64,000 nucleotides of DNA from positions 37,510-101,509 of the forward strand of contig JAJCZZ010000026.1 of assembly GCA_029262115.1 (NCBI GenBank). Reading direction: 5' to 3'. Below, in pieces: positions 1 through 8,738 of the stretch; the stretch's first letter is position 1, and each line of letters begins with the position of its first letter. The position numbers and the translations under genes are program-made. The stretch is from Gemmatimonadota bacterium (GTDB lineage Bacteria; Gemmatimonadota; Gemmatimonadetes; Longimicrobiales; Gaopeijiaceae). Under the pieces are notes generated by a model. That model was given only the letters and a program-made list of their open reading frames with translations, had not been told where the DNA came from and did not search any database.

Positions 1-1589
1 CGATCCGCTGTCAGGAACTCGATGAAGGGAGGCGCCATCAGGTCGTCCGCCCGTTCGCCGAACCGTTGGTGCATCGTGCGACGCTTCTCCTCGACCATGG
101 CCGCCCCGTGTCGCTCCGCGCGATAGAACGGCGAATCCAGGACCACGATGCGGCCGCCGGGTCGGAGCACCCGTACGGCCTCGGTCAACGTGCGGTCCAG
201 GGCCAGGGCGTAATGGAGCGAGGCGTTGAACACCGCCAGGTCCCACCCGCCGTCGTCCAGGGGCAGCGCCTCGAACGACGCGGCGATGCGGGGCGGGATG
301 CCCGGTTCGTGCCCGCGGAACGCCTCGGCGGCCCCCAGGCCGTCCACGGCGTCGGTCCGGACGTCCACCGCCACCCCCCGGTGCCCCGCGGCCACGACCC
401 TCCGGGCCAACCACCCCGGCCCGGCGCCGAGGTCGAGGACGTCCAGCCGCCTGGGGCGCACCGCTTCGGCCCGGGGCGCCAGGATCGCCGAGACGAACCG
501 GTCGAAGGTGCGGGCCCGGACCGCCCACTGGGGAGCGGTCGGGCCGTCGCTCAGGTACGGGAGGGCCAGGAGCTCGTCCGCGCCCCCCCGCCCCTCGGCT
601 GCGCGGTGCTGCCCGTACGTCTGCCGGAACCGGCGGAGGGCGGCGGAGGGGTCGGGCGACGGAGAGGGCCGGAACTCCGGCGACTGTGGGCGGAGCCCGC
701 TTCCGTCGGTCCCGGCCGGGGCGTGGTCCGCCACCGCCGACCGGGGCGCACCTCCCTCGACCCTTTCGGCCGGTACCTCCGTCCGCTCCAGGCGGAGGAG
801 CACGTGGTCGCCCAGCCGGGCCAGCGGGCGCTCGACGTACCGGTCGAGTCGCTCAAGGAGGCCCAGGAGCCGCGGGTGGCGCGAGATCCACGGCTCCGCG
901 GCACTCGGCGGCACGAACACCCCGATGCCCCGGGTCTCCACGAGACGGAATTCCGGTTCGAAGGCGCGGCGGACGTCGGTGGGGGAAGGATACCAGACGG
1001 AGAACGGCACCCCGCCCAGCCGGGCCTGCACCGGACCGCGCTCCAGGCGGCGGAAGGCCGCCGCGGGGTCGCCGCGGAGAAGCTGGACCAGGACCTCGCC
1101 GGGCGCGAACGGCCCGAAGACGACCAGGGCCGCAGTGGCGCCTGGAGGAAGGAGCGCCGCCAGTCCCCGCGCCACCGGCCGGAGATCCTCGACGCAGTTC
1201 AGGGACGCGAAGTTGGAATAGGCCCCGTCGAAGGGTCCGTCCGCGCGCCGGTCGGCGGCGAACGTGTCCAGATCCTCGAGGACCGCCGTGGCCGTCTCCA
1301 CCCGATCCGCCAGCCCGGCCCGCTCCACCTTCTCCCGCGCCCGCTCCACCATCTCGGGGGAGCCGTCGGTCAGGGTCACCCGGTACCCGCGCTCGGCGAG
1401 CCAGAGGGCGTCTTCGCCGGTCCCGCCCCCCAACTCCAGGAGGTGGGCCCCCGGGGGGAAAGCGTCCCCGAGGTGGCCGCGCACGGCACGGCGCTGGGCG
1501 GCGACGCTCCGCCACTCGCCAAAGCGGGCGTCGAAGGTGTCGGCAGCGGTGCCGAACGCCCGGACGGCGAGCGGGCCGTCCTCACCCAT
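1..1589 (-). CDS. Two-domain SAM-dependent methyltransferase (partial)
   Basis: The frame stays open from an ATG at 1589 to the left edge, so about 529 codons are visible and the C-terminus is missing. There are two class I Rossmann methyltransferase modules. The first has motif I LELGGGTGEDALWLAERG near residue 51. The second has LDVLDLGAGPGWLARR near residue 380, followed by a motif IV-like region (WDLAVFNASLHY) and LRPGGRIVVLD. A Pro/Gly/Arg-rich linker of about 60 residues joins them. I checked that both motif I regions lie in one frame, so this is a fusion and not two overlapping genes. The substrate is unknown. It is divergent from the P-loop kinase-like gene at 1681. Tandem methyltransferase modules often act on small molecules or sugars, but that is family knowledge and not shown here. 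Confidence 0.75.
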   Translation of the reverse strand, partial: MGEDGPLAVRAFGTAADTFDARFGEWRSVAAQRRAVRGHLGDAFPPGAHLLELGGGTGEDALWLAERGYRVTLTDGSPEMVERAREKVERAGLADRVETATAVLEDLDTFAADRRADGPFDGAYSNFASLNCVEDLRPVARGLAALLPPGATAALVVFGPFAPGEVLVQLLRGDPAAAFRRLERGPVQARLGGVPFSVWYPSPTDVRRAFEPEFRLVETRGIGVFVPPSAAEPWISRHPRLLGLLERLDRYVERPLARLGDHVLLRLERTEVPAERVEGGAPRSAVADHAPAGTDGSGLRPQSPEFRPSPSPDPSAALRRFRQTYGQHRAAEGRGGADELLALPYLSDGPTAPQWAVRARTFDRFVSAILAPRAEAVRPRRLDVLDLGAGPGWLARRVVAAGHRGVAVDVRTDAVDGLGAAEAFRGHEPGIPPRIAASFEALPLDDGGWDLAVFNASLHYALALDRTLTEAVRVLRPGGRIVVLDSPFYRAERHGAAMVEEKRRTMHQRFGERADDLMAPPFIEFLTAD

Positions 1590-1680
1590 GGCCCGGACTC
1601 CCCTCGACTGGCCACCACCTTCGGCCGGGTCGACGTGGAGGGTAGCTTTGCCGGTGTCGCCATCCCCATGGAGAGAGCAC

Positions 1681-2706
1681 GTGCCTCACCCCGCCGCCGG
1701 TCCGCTCGTCCTGCCCGTCCTCGGGATCCCGGTCCGCTTCCACGCCGACGACCCCCGCCTCCGGGCCGCGGCCCGGAGGGCGTTCGGGCGGTGGCGGGCA
1801 CTCGACGAGGCCCTGACCGTCCCGGAGTCCGCAGAGTCCGGTCCCACGATCCGGCTCCTGTTCGATCCCGCCGCCCGGGAGGAGCGCTCGGAGGTGCGGT
1901 CGGCAGTCTCGACCATGCCCCTGGAAACCGGAAGACCGGCGACGCCCGCCACGACCATCCGGACCCCCCGCCCCGGTGCTCTGGTCCTGACGGCCCCCGG
2001 CATCGAGGCCCGGGCGGACGCGGGCCGGAACGAGGCCACGGTGGAGGTCGCCGAGCCGGCCCTCGCAGACGAGGACATCCTCCGCCACGCCCTCGACACG
2101 GTCGTCCTCTTCCTCCTCACCCGCCTGGACCGCCAGCCGGTCCACGGCGCCGCCGTCGCGCGGGACGGGGCCGGCGTGGTTCTGGCCGGCGCCAGCGGCG
2201 TGGGAAAGAGCACGTTGGCCTACGCAGCCTGGCTGGACGGCTTCCAGGTCCTCTCGGACGACGCCGTCTACGTGCAGCTCGACCCGGCCGTCCGCGTGTG
2301 GGGGATGGGGCGACCCGCCCATCTCCGGGCGGACACCGTCGCATGGTTTCCGGAGATCGTTCGGGCCCCCCTCAGGGAGCGACCGTCCGTCGACCGCAAA
2401 CGCGCGCTGCCCGTTCATGACGATGCGCGGGACGAAGAATTGGCGCCGCCGCTCATGGTCCAGCGGACGGCCCTGTGCCTCCTGGAGCGGGGCGCCGGCC
2501 CGACCCGGGCCGAGGCGGTGGACCCCGACGTCCTGGTCACGCGCCTCGCGTCGAGCCTGGATCCGGGGTTCGACGTCTTCCGGGACACCATCCGCCCCCG
2601 GCTCTCCGCCCTCGCCCGGGGAGGGGCGTGGCGCCTGGTCATCGGCGGCCCGCCCCGAGAAGCGATCCCGATCCTCCGGGAGATCCTTCCCGATTCCACG
2701 GGATGA
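1681..2706 (+). CDS. HPr kinase-like P-loop protein
   Basis: A GTG start at 1681 gives 341 residues and is preceded by a GGAGAG ribosome-binding site about 6 bases upstream. The centre carries a Walker A loop (GASGVGKSTL, about residue 165) preceded by VHGAAVARDG and followed by GFQVLSDDAVYV. This is the arrangement of the HPr kinase/phosphorylase C-terminal domain and of the HprK-related kinases found in lasso-peptide and exosortase/exopolysaccharide loci. No HPr or PTS gene is in the window, so a role in carbon catabolite control is not supported. Phosphorylation of a peptide or of a cell-envelope component is an equally likely role. The N-terminal 100 residues match nothing I recognise. 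Confidence 0.65.
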   Translation: MPHPAAGPLVLPVLGIPVRFHADDPRLRAAARRAFGRWRALDEALTVPESAESGPTIRLLFDPAAREERSEVRSAVSTMPLETGRPATPATTIRTPRPGALVLTAPGIEARADAGRNEATVEVAEPALADEDILRHALDTVVLFLLTRLDRQPVHGAAVARDGAGVVLAGASGVGKSTLAYAAWLDGFQVLSDDAVYVQLDPAVRVWGMGRPAHLRADTVAWFPEIVRAPLRERPSVDRKRALPVHDDARDEELAPPLMVQRTALCLLERGAGPTRAEAVDPDVLVTRLASSLDPGFDVFRDTIRPRLSALARGGAWRLVIGGPPREAIPILREILPDSTG

Positions 2707-2752
2707 GAGCCCGCGGGGCGCCCCGCCTTGCCCGCCCTCCGGCGCCGGACGC

Positions 2753-4237
2753 TCATCCGACCGTCGTCGGCGCCTCGGAGCGGAACCCGTCCGCCGACGC
2801 CCCGAGGCGCTCCCACCGCTGGTCCAGCCGTCGCCGTCCCTCGAGGTCGTCCGGCGCGATCTCCCGCACCTCGTCGTGCAGGAGGGCCCGAACCGACCGG
2901 TAGAAGGGCGTGCGGAAGGTCCCCTGGAACATCATGGCCAGTTCGTCCGAGTCCTCCCAGTTGCGCTTGGTCCCGAGCTGCCCACGCACCCTCTCGAAGA
3001 AGGGGGTACCGGGCAGGGGGTAGGAAACGGATACGCCCACGTCGTCAGGCCGCTCCTCCCGGACCAGGTCCCGGGTGGCCAGGATGTCCTCCCACTCCTC
3101 GCCGGGATAGCCGAGCTGGACGAACCATCCACTCCCCACCCCCGCCGCCCGGAGGTTGCGGGTGGCGTCCCGGGCTTCGGCCACCGTGGAGCCTTTGTCC
3201 ATGGCGTCGAGGATGCGCTGGGAGCCTGACTCGACGCCCATCCACACCTCCTCGCACCCGGCCCGCTTCAGGGCCCGACACGCCTCGGGCGCCATGAGGT
3301 TCACCCTCGACTGCACCATGAACGGGGTCGCGGCATTCCGACGGGCCACCTCGTCGCCGAAGGCCTCGATCCACTCCACCGTCAGTCCGAAGATGTCGTC
3401 GGCGAACCACAGGTGGTCCGGGGCCACCTCCTCCCGGAGACGGGCGATTTCCTCGGCCACCGCCTCCGGGCTCCGCTGGGCATAGCGCCGCCCGAACACC
3501 GGCTTCGCGCACCAATTGCACCCGTAGGGGCATCCCCGGGAGGTGACCACGTTCCACGAGAACCGCCCGTGGGCGTCGGTCCAGGCCCGGCGATAGCGCT
3601 CGTGGTCCACCAGGTCCCAGGCGGGAAGCGGCAGCGCGTCCAGGTCGCGCAGCCCGGTGCGCGGGAGGGTCCGCCGGATCCGACCGTCGAGCGCCTGAGG
3701 GCCTCTGCCGTTGACAGGCAGGCTCCGCCCCGTCGTCCCGTCGAGGGGCAGCGCGAGCCCCGGAACGTCGTGCACGGAGGCGTCGGACCGGCCCGTCCAG
3801 GCGGCGAACAACTCGACCGCCGCCGCCTCCACCTCCCCCACGATGACCGCGTCGGCTCCGGCCTCCAGGTAGCGCTCCGGATGATCCGTCGCGTCGGAGC
3901 CGTTGACGGCCACCCGGGCCCCGGCACCCTTGGCGGCCCGGATCATGGCCACCGTGGCCTCCCGCATCTGCACGGTGCACATCTTCGTGAGGAAGTTGAA
4001 GTTGTCCTCGAAGATGCCCACTACGAGGGGGCGCTCCCGCGCGACGCGCTCGGCGAACGCTTCGGGTCCGGGGGCCAGCATGGCATCGAAGAGGCCCACC
4101 TCGTACCCCTCCTTCCGGAGCACGGCGGCCGCCAGCAACGTTCCCAGGGGCGGGTACGGCTTCATCTTCTCCCGCTGCTTCGCGTCGCGCCGCAGGTAGT
4201 ACGAATGCGCGAGGAGGATCCTGGATGCGTCAAGCAT
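2753..4237 (-). CDS. B12-binding domain radical SAM protein
   Basis: The product has 494 residues from the ATG at 4237. I chose this start because the annotatable homology begins at MLDASRILLAHSYYLR; longer in-frame upstream sequence is Arg/Pro-rich and reads like non-coding sequence. The N-terminal half resembles a cobalamin-binding domain (PLGTLLAAAVLRKEGYEV, then AGADAVIVGEVE). The radical SAM cluster motif CPYGCNWC (CxxxCxxC) lies at about residues 235-242, followed by LWFADDIFGL and GVESGSQRILDAM. Such enzymes use S-adenosylmethionine and a [4Fe-4S] cluster to methylate or rearrange unreactive carbons; the substrate is unknown. It lies 59 bases downstream of the ABC exporter gene on the same strand and is probably co-transcribed with it. 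Confidence 0.85.
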   Translation of the reverse strand: MLDASRILLAHSYYLRRDAKQREKMKPYPPLGTLLAAAVLRKEGYEVGLFDAMLAPGPEAFAERVARERPLVVGIFEDNFNFLTKMCTVQMREATVAMIRAAKGAGARVAVNGSDATDHPERYLEAGADAVIVGEVEAAAVELFAAWTGRSDASVHDVPGLALPLDGTTGRSLPVNGRGPQALDGRIRRTLPRTGLRDLDALPLPAWDLVDHERYRRAWTDAHGRFSWNVVTSRGCPYGCNWCAKPVFGRRYAQRSPEAVAEEIARLREEVAPDHLWFADDIFGLTVEWIEAFGDEVARRNAATPFMVQSRVNLMAPEACRALKRAGCEEVWMGVESGSQRILDAMDKGSTVAEARDATRNLRAAGVGSGWFVQLGYPGEEWEDILATRDLVREERPDDVGVSVSYPLPGTPFFERVRGQLGTKRNWEDSDELAMMFQGTFRTPFYRSVRALLHDEVREIAPDDLEGRRRLDQRWERLGASADGFRSEAPTTVG

Positions 4238-4296
4238 TCGGAGCGCACCGGGAGCGGGGCGTGACGGGGCGAGGGGCAGGCGGCATCGTCGGGAAT

Positions 4297-6048
4297 CTAC
4301 GTCGCGACGGCATGGTTCCTGACCGTTCCGCCAGCGTCGAGAACGTAGACGCCGTCGGCGACCGCCGACAGGGCGTGGCTGTGGGACGCCACGAGCACGG
4401 TCACGTCCGGGCCGACCCGGGCGAGGGCGTCGCACACGTCCGCCTCGGTGGCCTCGTCGAGTTCGGACGTCGGCTCGTCGAGCACCAGTAGCGACGGCCG
4501 GGTCAGGAGGGCGCGGGCCAGGGCGACGCGTTGCCGCTCTCCTCCGGACAGGCGCCCCCCGCGCTCGCCCACCTCGGCGTGGATCCCGGCGGGCAGCGCG
4601 GAGACGAACCCCAGTGCGCCGGCCCGCCGGAGGGCGTCCTCCACGTCCCCGTCGGACGCTCCCTCCACGCCGAGCGCCACGTTCCGCGCCACCGTCCCGC
4701 GCAGCAGGATGGGCTCCTGGGGCACGTACCCGATCTGCCGCCGCCAGGCACGCCGGTCGAGATTGGCCAGCGGCACGCCGTCCACGAGGATCCGGCCCTC
4801 GTCCGGCTCCCGCAGTCCGACGACCAGGTCCAGCAGCGTCGTCTTGCCCGTCCCGGAGGGGCCCACCACCACCGTCACGCCGCCCGCGGGAATCTCCAGG
4901 GTCAGGTCCCGCAGGACGGTCCGTTGGCCGTGTCGGAACGAGACCCCCTCCATCCGGATCCCCCGGCTCAGCACGGGTGGAGCATCGCCTCCGGCCGGCT
5001 CGACGGCCCGGGCGGCCCGGAGGATCTCCTCACGTATTCCATGGAACGCCCCCTCCGCCGTCATCGAGGCCTGATACTCGGCCTGCGCGGCGTGGCTGCG
5101 CGAGACGATCCGGTGGAAAAGGAAGACGGCGACCAACAGCACGGGCAGCTCGATGTCGCCCACGGTGAGGGCCAGGTACACGCCGGGAGCCAGGAGCGCC
5201 GCCAGGATCGGCTCCTGGAACGCGTGGAGCGCCTCCACCGCGACGATCTGGCGCCGCTCCGCCACTTCCAACCGGTCGGCATGACCTTCCAGGTCGGCCA
5301 GATAGGCGTGCTCGCGTCCCATCCCCCGGATGGCCTTCACGCCGCCCACCACGTCCAGAAGGCGCGACGCGAGGTCGCGGGAGCGGTGGGTCATCTCGAT
5401 CCCGGCCCGACGGGCGAGGCGGACGAAGGCGCCCAGGCCGAGGGTCACCAGGGCCGCCACCGCCACGGCCGCCACGCCCATGCGCCACGAGACCACGAGG
5501 ACCACGAGGGTATACACCACCACCTGGAGCAGCGCGGCCAGGGCCGTGCAGGCGTGCCGGTACGCCTGGGCGCCCCACAGGGCCTCCCGGCCCATGGCGC
5601 TCGTGACCACGCCGGCGCGGGAGTCCGCCACGTGGCTCCAGCGGGCTTCCAGGAGCGTGCGGGCGAGCTGGACCCGGAGGTCCCGGGCGACTCCCGTCAC
5701 CGCCACCGCCACGCGGCGCATCGCGAGCCAGCGGAAGAGCCCCTTCGCGACCAGGGCGGCGACGATGAGCGACAGGAGCCCGCCCACGCTCGCCGGGACG
5801 CCGACGGACCGCAGCGTCTCCACCGCCAGGGCGTCGGCCACGCCGCCGCCCGGCTCGGCGCCCGTCGCCACCCGCAGCAACGGGAGCAGCGTTAGCAGCC
5901 CGACGCCCTCCGCAAGGCCCGAGAGGACCAGGAGCCCCACCAGCATTGCGGTTCGCCGGGGATAGGTCCGCACGAACCAGGCGGTCATCGCTCCGACGCG
6001 GACCGGATCCGACTTGCGGCCCCCGCGCGGGCGGCGTAGAAAGCTCAT
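4297..6048 (-). CDS. ABC transporter, fused permease and ATPase
   Basis: A single-chain half-transporter. The N-terminal membrane domain has five to six hydrophobic helices and begins around YPRRTAMLVGLLVLSGLAEG. The C-terminal ATPase has Walker A GPSGTGKTTLLDL, Q-loop YVPQEP, signature LSGGERQRVALARALL and Walker B LLVLDEPTSELD. It probably exports a lipid, glycan precursor or peptide as a homodimer. No C39 peptidase domain is present. The start is uncertain: ATGs at 6084, 6048 and 5988 are in frame, none with an ideal ribosome-binding site. I use 6048; the membrane domain starts just after 5988. An AT-rich patch at 6040-6090 may hold its promoter. The next gene in the same direction is the radical SAM gene, which suggests that the exporter moves that enzyme's product. 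Confidence 0.85.
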   Translation of the reverse strand: MSFLRRPRGGRKSDPVRVGAMTAWFVRTYPRRTAMLVGLLVLSGLAEGVGLLTLLPLLRVATGAEPGGGVADALAVETLRSVGVPASVGGLLSLIVAALVAKGLFRWLAMRRVAVAVTGVARDLRVQLARTLLEARWSHVADSRAGVVTSAMGREALWGAQAYRHACTALAALLQVVVYTLVVLVVSWRMGVAAVAVAALVTLGLGAFVRLARRAGIEMTHRSRDLASRLLDVVGGVKAIRGMGREHAYLADLEGHADRLEVAERRQIVAVEALHAFQEPILAALLAPGVYLALTVGDIELPVLLVAVFLFHRIVSRSHAAQAEYQASMTAEGAFHGIREEILRAARAVEPAGGDAPPVLSRGIRMEGVSFRHGQRTVLRDLTLEIPAGGVTVVVGPSGTGKTTLLDLVVGLREPDEGRILVDGVPLANLDRRAWRRQIGYVPQEPILLRGTVARNVALGVEGASDGDVEDALRRAGALGFVSALPAGIHAEVGERGGRLSGGERQRVALARALLTRPSLLVLDEPTSELDEATEADVCDALARVGPDVTVLVASHSHALSAVADGVYVLDAGGTVRNHAVAT

Positions 6049-6174
6049 ATACATCAAGCTCGTAAGATTCGAGGGATCCGTCATCAATCCGACGGCTCGT
6101 CCCGCGATCCTGCCCCTCCGGGCCGGCGCCGACAAGTGCGTCCACCGGCCTCCATCCCACCGCCCGCCGCCCCG

Positions 6175-6783
6175 ATGCCCATCCGGCTCCTCGTCGTCAT
6201 CGGCCTTCTGGCCGCACCTGGTGGAGCCCTGCACGCCCAGGTGGACGCGCCGCAGCTCCGGCTCCGTCCCGGCGACGGGGTGCGCCTCCAGGTCGAGGAC
6301 GAGCCCGGCCTCGCGGGCACGCGCCCGGTGACCGAGGACGGGACGGTGCTGCTGCCGCTCATCGGGATCGTACCGGTGGCGGGGCGCCCGTTCGAGGACG
6401 TCCGGGAGGCGGTGCGCGCCCTCTACCGGACCGAGCTTCCGGACGCGGCCGTGGTGGTTACCGCGGTGCTCCGGATCCCCGTGCTGGGCGAGGTCCGCAC
6501 GCCGGGGCTGGTCGAGGCCGACCCGACCTATACTCTGGCCGACGTGCTCGCCGCGGCCGGCGGTCTCGCCCCCGACGCCAGCGCGGACCGCATCGACCTC
6601 CTGCGCGAGGGCGCGAGTCGGCGGGTCTCCCTGACGTCGTGGAGCAGCGAAGCGCTCCACCTCCGTTCCGGGGACCAGGTCCACGTGGGACGCCGGGGGT
6701 GGGCGAGCCGGAACCTGCCCGTGATCGTGTCCGCGGCGGGCTCGGTGGTCGCGGCGGTCCTCACCAGCCTCATCCTCCGATGA
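6175..6783 (+). CDS. Wza-like polysaccharide export protein
   Basis: The product has 202 residues. The start at 6175 puts a signal peptide (MPIRLLVVIGLLAAPGGALHAQ) at the N-terminus; an upstream in-frame ATG would add a Pro-rich stretch with no apparent role. A polysaccharide export domain follows (LRPGDGVRLQVED, then TEDGTVLLPLIGIVPVAG), then one SLBB-type segment (VLGEVRTPGLVEADPTYTLADVLAAAGGL). The end carries a hydrophobic helix. It is shorter than enterobacterial Wza (about 380 residues), as is common in this style of locus. Role: outer-membrane or periplasmic conduit for the exopolysaccharide. It is the first gene of the operon and overlaps the co-polymerase gene by four bases (ATGA). 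Confidence 0.85.
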   Translation: MPIRLLVVIGLLAAPGGALHAQVDAPQLRLRPGDGVRLQVEDEPGLAGTRPVTEDGTVLLPLIGIVPVAGRPFEDVREAVRALYRTELPDAAVVVTAVLRIPVLGEVRTPGLVEADPTYTLADVLAAAGGLAPDASADRIDLLREGASRRVSLTSWSSEALHLRSGDQVHVGRRGWASRNLPVIVSAAGSVVAAVLTSLILR

Positions 6784-8738
6784 CCGAGCCGACGGAAGCC
6801 CGCACCTCACCGGTGGCCCTCTGGCACCGCGTCGTCCGGCGGCGCTGGAGGACGGGCCTCGCCATTGCCGGGGCGGTGACGACCCTCGGCGCCGCGGTCC
6901 TCCTGCTGTCGCGACCGATCCACCGGGCCGAGGCGGCCCTGCGCCTCGGCGAACCCCCGCCTCCCGGCGGGATTTCCCCGGCGGGCGGGGTCTTCTCGTT
7001 CCTCCAGCTCGGGGGGGATCCCTTCGCCAACGACCTGGAGCTCCTGGCCAGCCGCTCCCTGGCCGAGGGCGTGGTCGAGGCCAACGCGCTGGCGGTGAAG
7101 CTGGACGCCCCGGCGGAGTGGTATCGCGACTCCCTCGTGTCGGCGCTGGCCGCGTCCCGCGACACGGACGAGGGCGCCTACGAGGTCCGCTGGCTCGACG
7201 ACGGGCAGCTGTCGGTCCGGCAGGTGGCGCCGACCGATTCGGCCGTGGGCACGGTGGCGCCGGGCACGCCCGTCCGCTTCGGCGGCGTCACGGCCGTGTT
7301 CCTCCCCCATCGCCCCGGGATGCCGGAGACCGTCCGCGTGTCCACGGTCCCCTTCGGCGAGGCCGTGCGCAGCCTGCGCGGGTCCGTGTCCGTCGAGCGT
7401 CCCCGACGGGAAGCGAATGTGGTCGCTCTGGCCTACGACCACCCCGACCCCGCCCTGGCCCACGCCGTCGTGGCCACCGTCATCGAGGAGTTCGTCCGCC
7501 TCCGCACCGACCTCCAGCAGCGGGAGAGCGGCGAGACCGTGGACTCCCTCCGGGCCGTCTCCCAGCGCACGGCCCTGGAGCTGCGCGGCGCCGAAGAGGA
7601 GCTGGAACGCCTCCAGCGCGTGGACCGCATCGTCGCGCCCGACGCCCAGATCGAGGCGCTGGTCGAACGGCAGACGGAGTTGCTGTCCCACCTCCAGCGC
7701 GCCCGGGGCGAACTGGCCGGCGTCGACGAGGCCCTCCGGCGCCTCGAAACCGTGGAGGATCCGGCCCGGGCGTGGACGGCGCTGCTGTCCTACCCGGCGT
7801 TCCTCGAGAACGAGACGCTGGGCCAGCTCCTGTCGCGCATTACCGAGTTCCACGCCGAGCGGGAGGCCCTGGCGGCCCGGCGCGCCGAGACCAACCGTGA
7901 GGTGCGCGTCCTCGACGAGCAGATCGCCTATCTGGACGCCTCACTGCGCCAGGTGGCCCGGGAGTACCGCACCGGGCTCCTCGAGCAGGTCGCGGTCCTC
8001 GAGCCGGAGCTGACGTCCCTGGATCGCCTTCTGGAAGGCCTTCCCGCCCGTGCCCTGGCGTTGGGCCGCCGTCAGCGAGACGTACGGCTGCTCTCGGAGG
8101 TCTTCGTCCTGACCGAGCAACGGCTGCGCCAGGAGGAACTCCGCGACGCCCTGACCTACTCCAACATCCAGGTCATCGACCCGCCGGCCCTGCGGGACCG
8201 GCCGGTCTGGCCCCGGAAGAAGCTGGGGCTGGCGGTCGTGCTCGTCATCGCCGGAGGGTGCGGTCTCCTGGGGATGGCCGTTCGGGAGCGCACCGATCCC
8301 CGCCTGCGCTCCGTGGAGGACGTCGAGGCCGCCCTGGGCGCGCCGGTCCTGGCCGTCCTGGTGGCGTCCGGCGGCGGGGCGGCCGTGACGCCGGCCGTGG
8401 CCGACGGTCTCCTCCACCGGGCGGGCGTCGGGAGCAACGGCTCCGGCGCCCTGGTCCTCGTGACGACCCGGTCCGGCGGCCGCTCCGAGGGCACGGCCGA
8501 CGGGCTCGCCACGGCGGCGGGGAACGGCTCGGACCCTCCACGAATCCACCGCATAGGGCCGGGACTCGATCCGGCGGCCCGGGTGGAGGGACCGGCCGCG
8601 CTGATGGTTGAGGCCGGACAGACGACCGTCGACGAGGTCCGCCGGGCCCTCCGTGCCGTGACCGACGCCGGCGGACGGGTGGTCGGAGCGGTGCTGGTGA
8701 CCCGGGACGAGGCGGAGAGGGAACGAGTATGGCGGTGA
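6780..8738 (+). CDS. Wzz/GumC-like polysaccharide co-polymerase
   Basis: The product has 652 residues with the Wzz topology. One N-terminal membrane helix (about residues 28-47) and one near residue 485 (KKLGLAVVLVIAGGCGLLGM) bracket a long periplasmic region rich in coiled coil. A conserved YDHPDPALAHAVVATVIEEF segment precedes the coiled coils. This family sets chain length in the inner membrane and links to the Wza-like exporter. The C-terminal cytoplasmic part resembles a bacterial tyrosine-kinase domain, but where a P-loop should follow ALVLVTTRSGG there is no GxxGxGKT sequence, and the last strand (GRVVGAVLVTRDEAE) is retained. It therefore looks like a degenerate, probably inactive kinase domain. 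It overlaps both neighbours. Confidence 0.85.
   Translation: MTEPTEARTSPVALWHRVVRRRWRTGLAIAGAVTTLGAAVLLLSRPIHRAEAALRLGEPPPPGGISPAGGVFSFLQLGGDPFANDLELLASRSLAEGVVEANALAVKLDAPAEWYRDSLVSALAASRDTDEGAYEVRWLDDGQLSVRQVAPTDSAVGTVAPGTPVRFGGVTAVFLPHRPGMPETVRVSTVPFGEAVRSLRGSVSVERPRREANVVALAYDHPDPALAHAVVATVIEEFVRLRTDLQQRESGETVDSLRAVSQRTALELRGAEEELERLQRVDRIVAPDAQIEALVERQTELLSHLQRARGELAGVDEALRRLETVEDPARAWTALLSYPAFLENETLGQLLSRITEFHAEREALAARRAETNREVRVLDEQIAYLDASLRQVAREYRTGLLEQVAVLEPELTSLDRLLEGLPARALALGRRQRDVRLLSEVFVLTEQRLRQEELRDALTYSNIQVIDPPALRDRPVWPRKKLGLAVVLVIAGGCGLLGMAVRERTDPRLRSVEDVEAALGAPVLAVLVASGGGAAVTPAVADGLLHRAGVGSNGSGALVLVTTRSGGRSEGTADGLATAAGNGSDPPRIHRIGPGLDPAARVEGPAALMVEAGQTTVDEVRRALRAVTDAGGRVVGAVLVTRDEAERERVWR

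Noticed and set aside
66..2420. Long plus-strand open frame opposite the methyltransferase gene
   Set aside because: Its translation is Arg/Pro/Gly-rich with no motif, while the opposite strand carries two methyltransferase motifs. It is a GC-skew shadow.
2753..4435. Longer start for the radical SAM protein at 4435
   Set aside because: The extra 66 residues are Arg/Pro-rich, would overlap the exporter gene by more than 130 bases and show no homology; the ATG at 4237 starts the conserved region.
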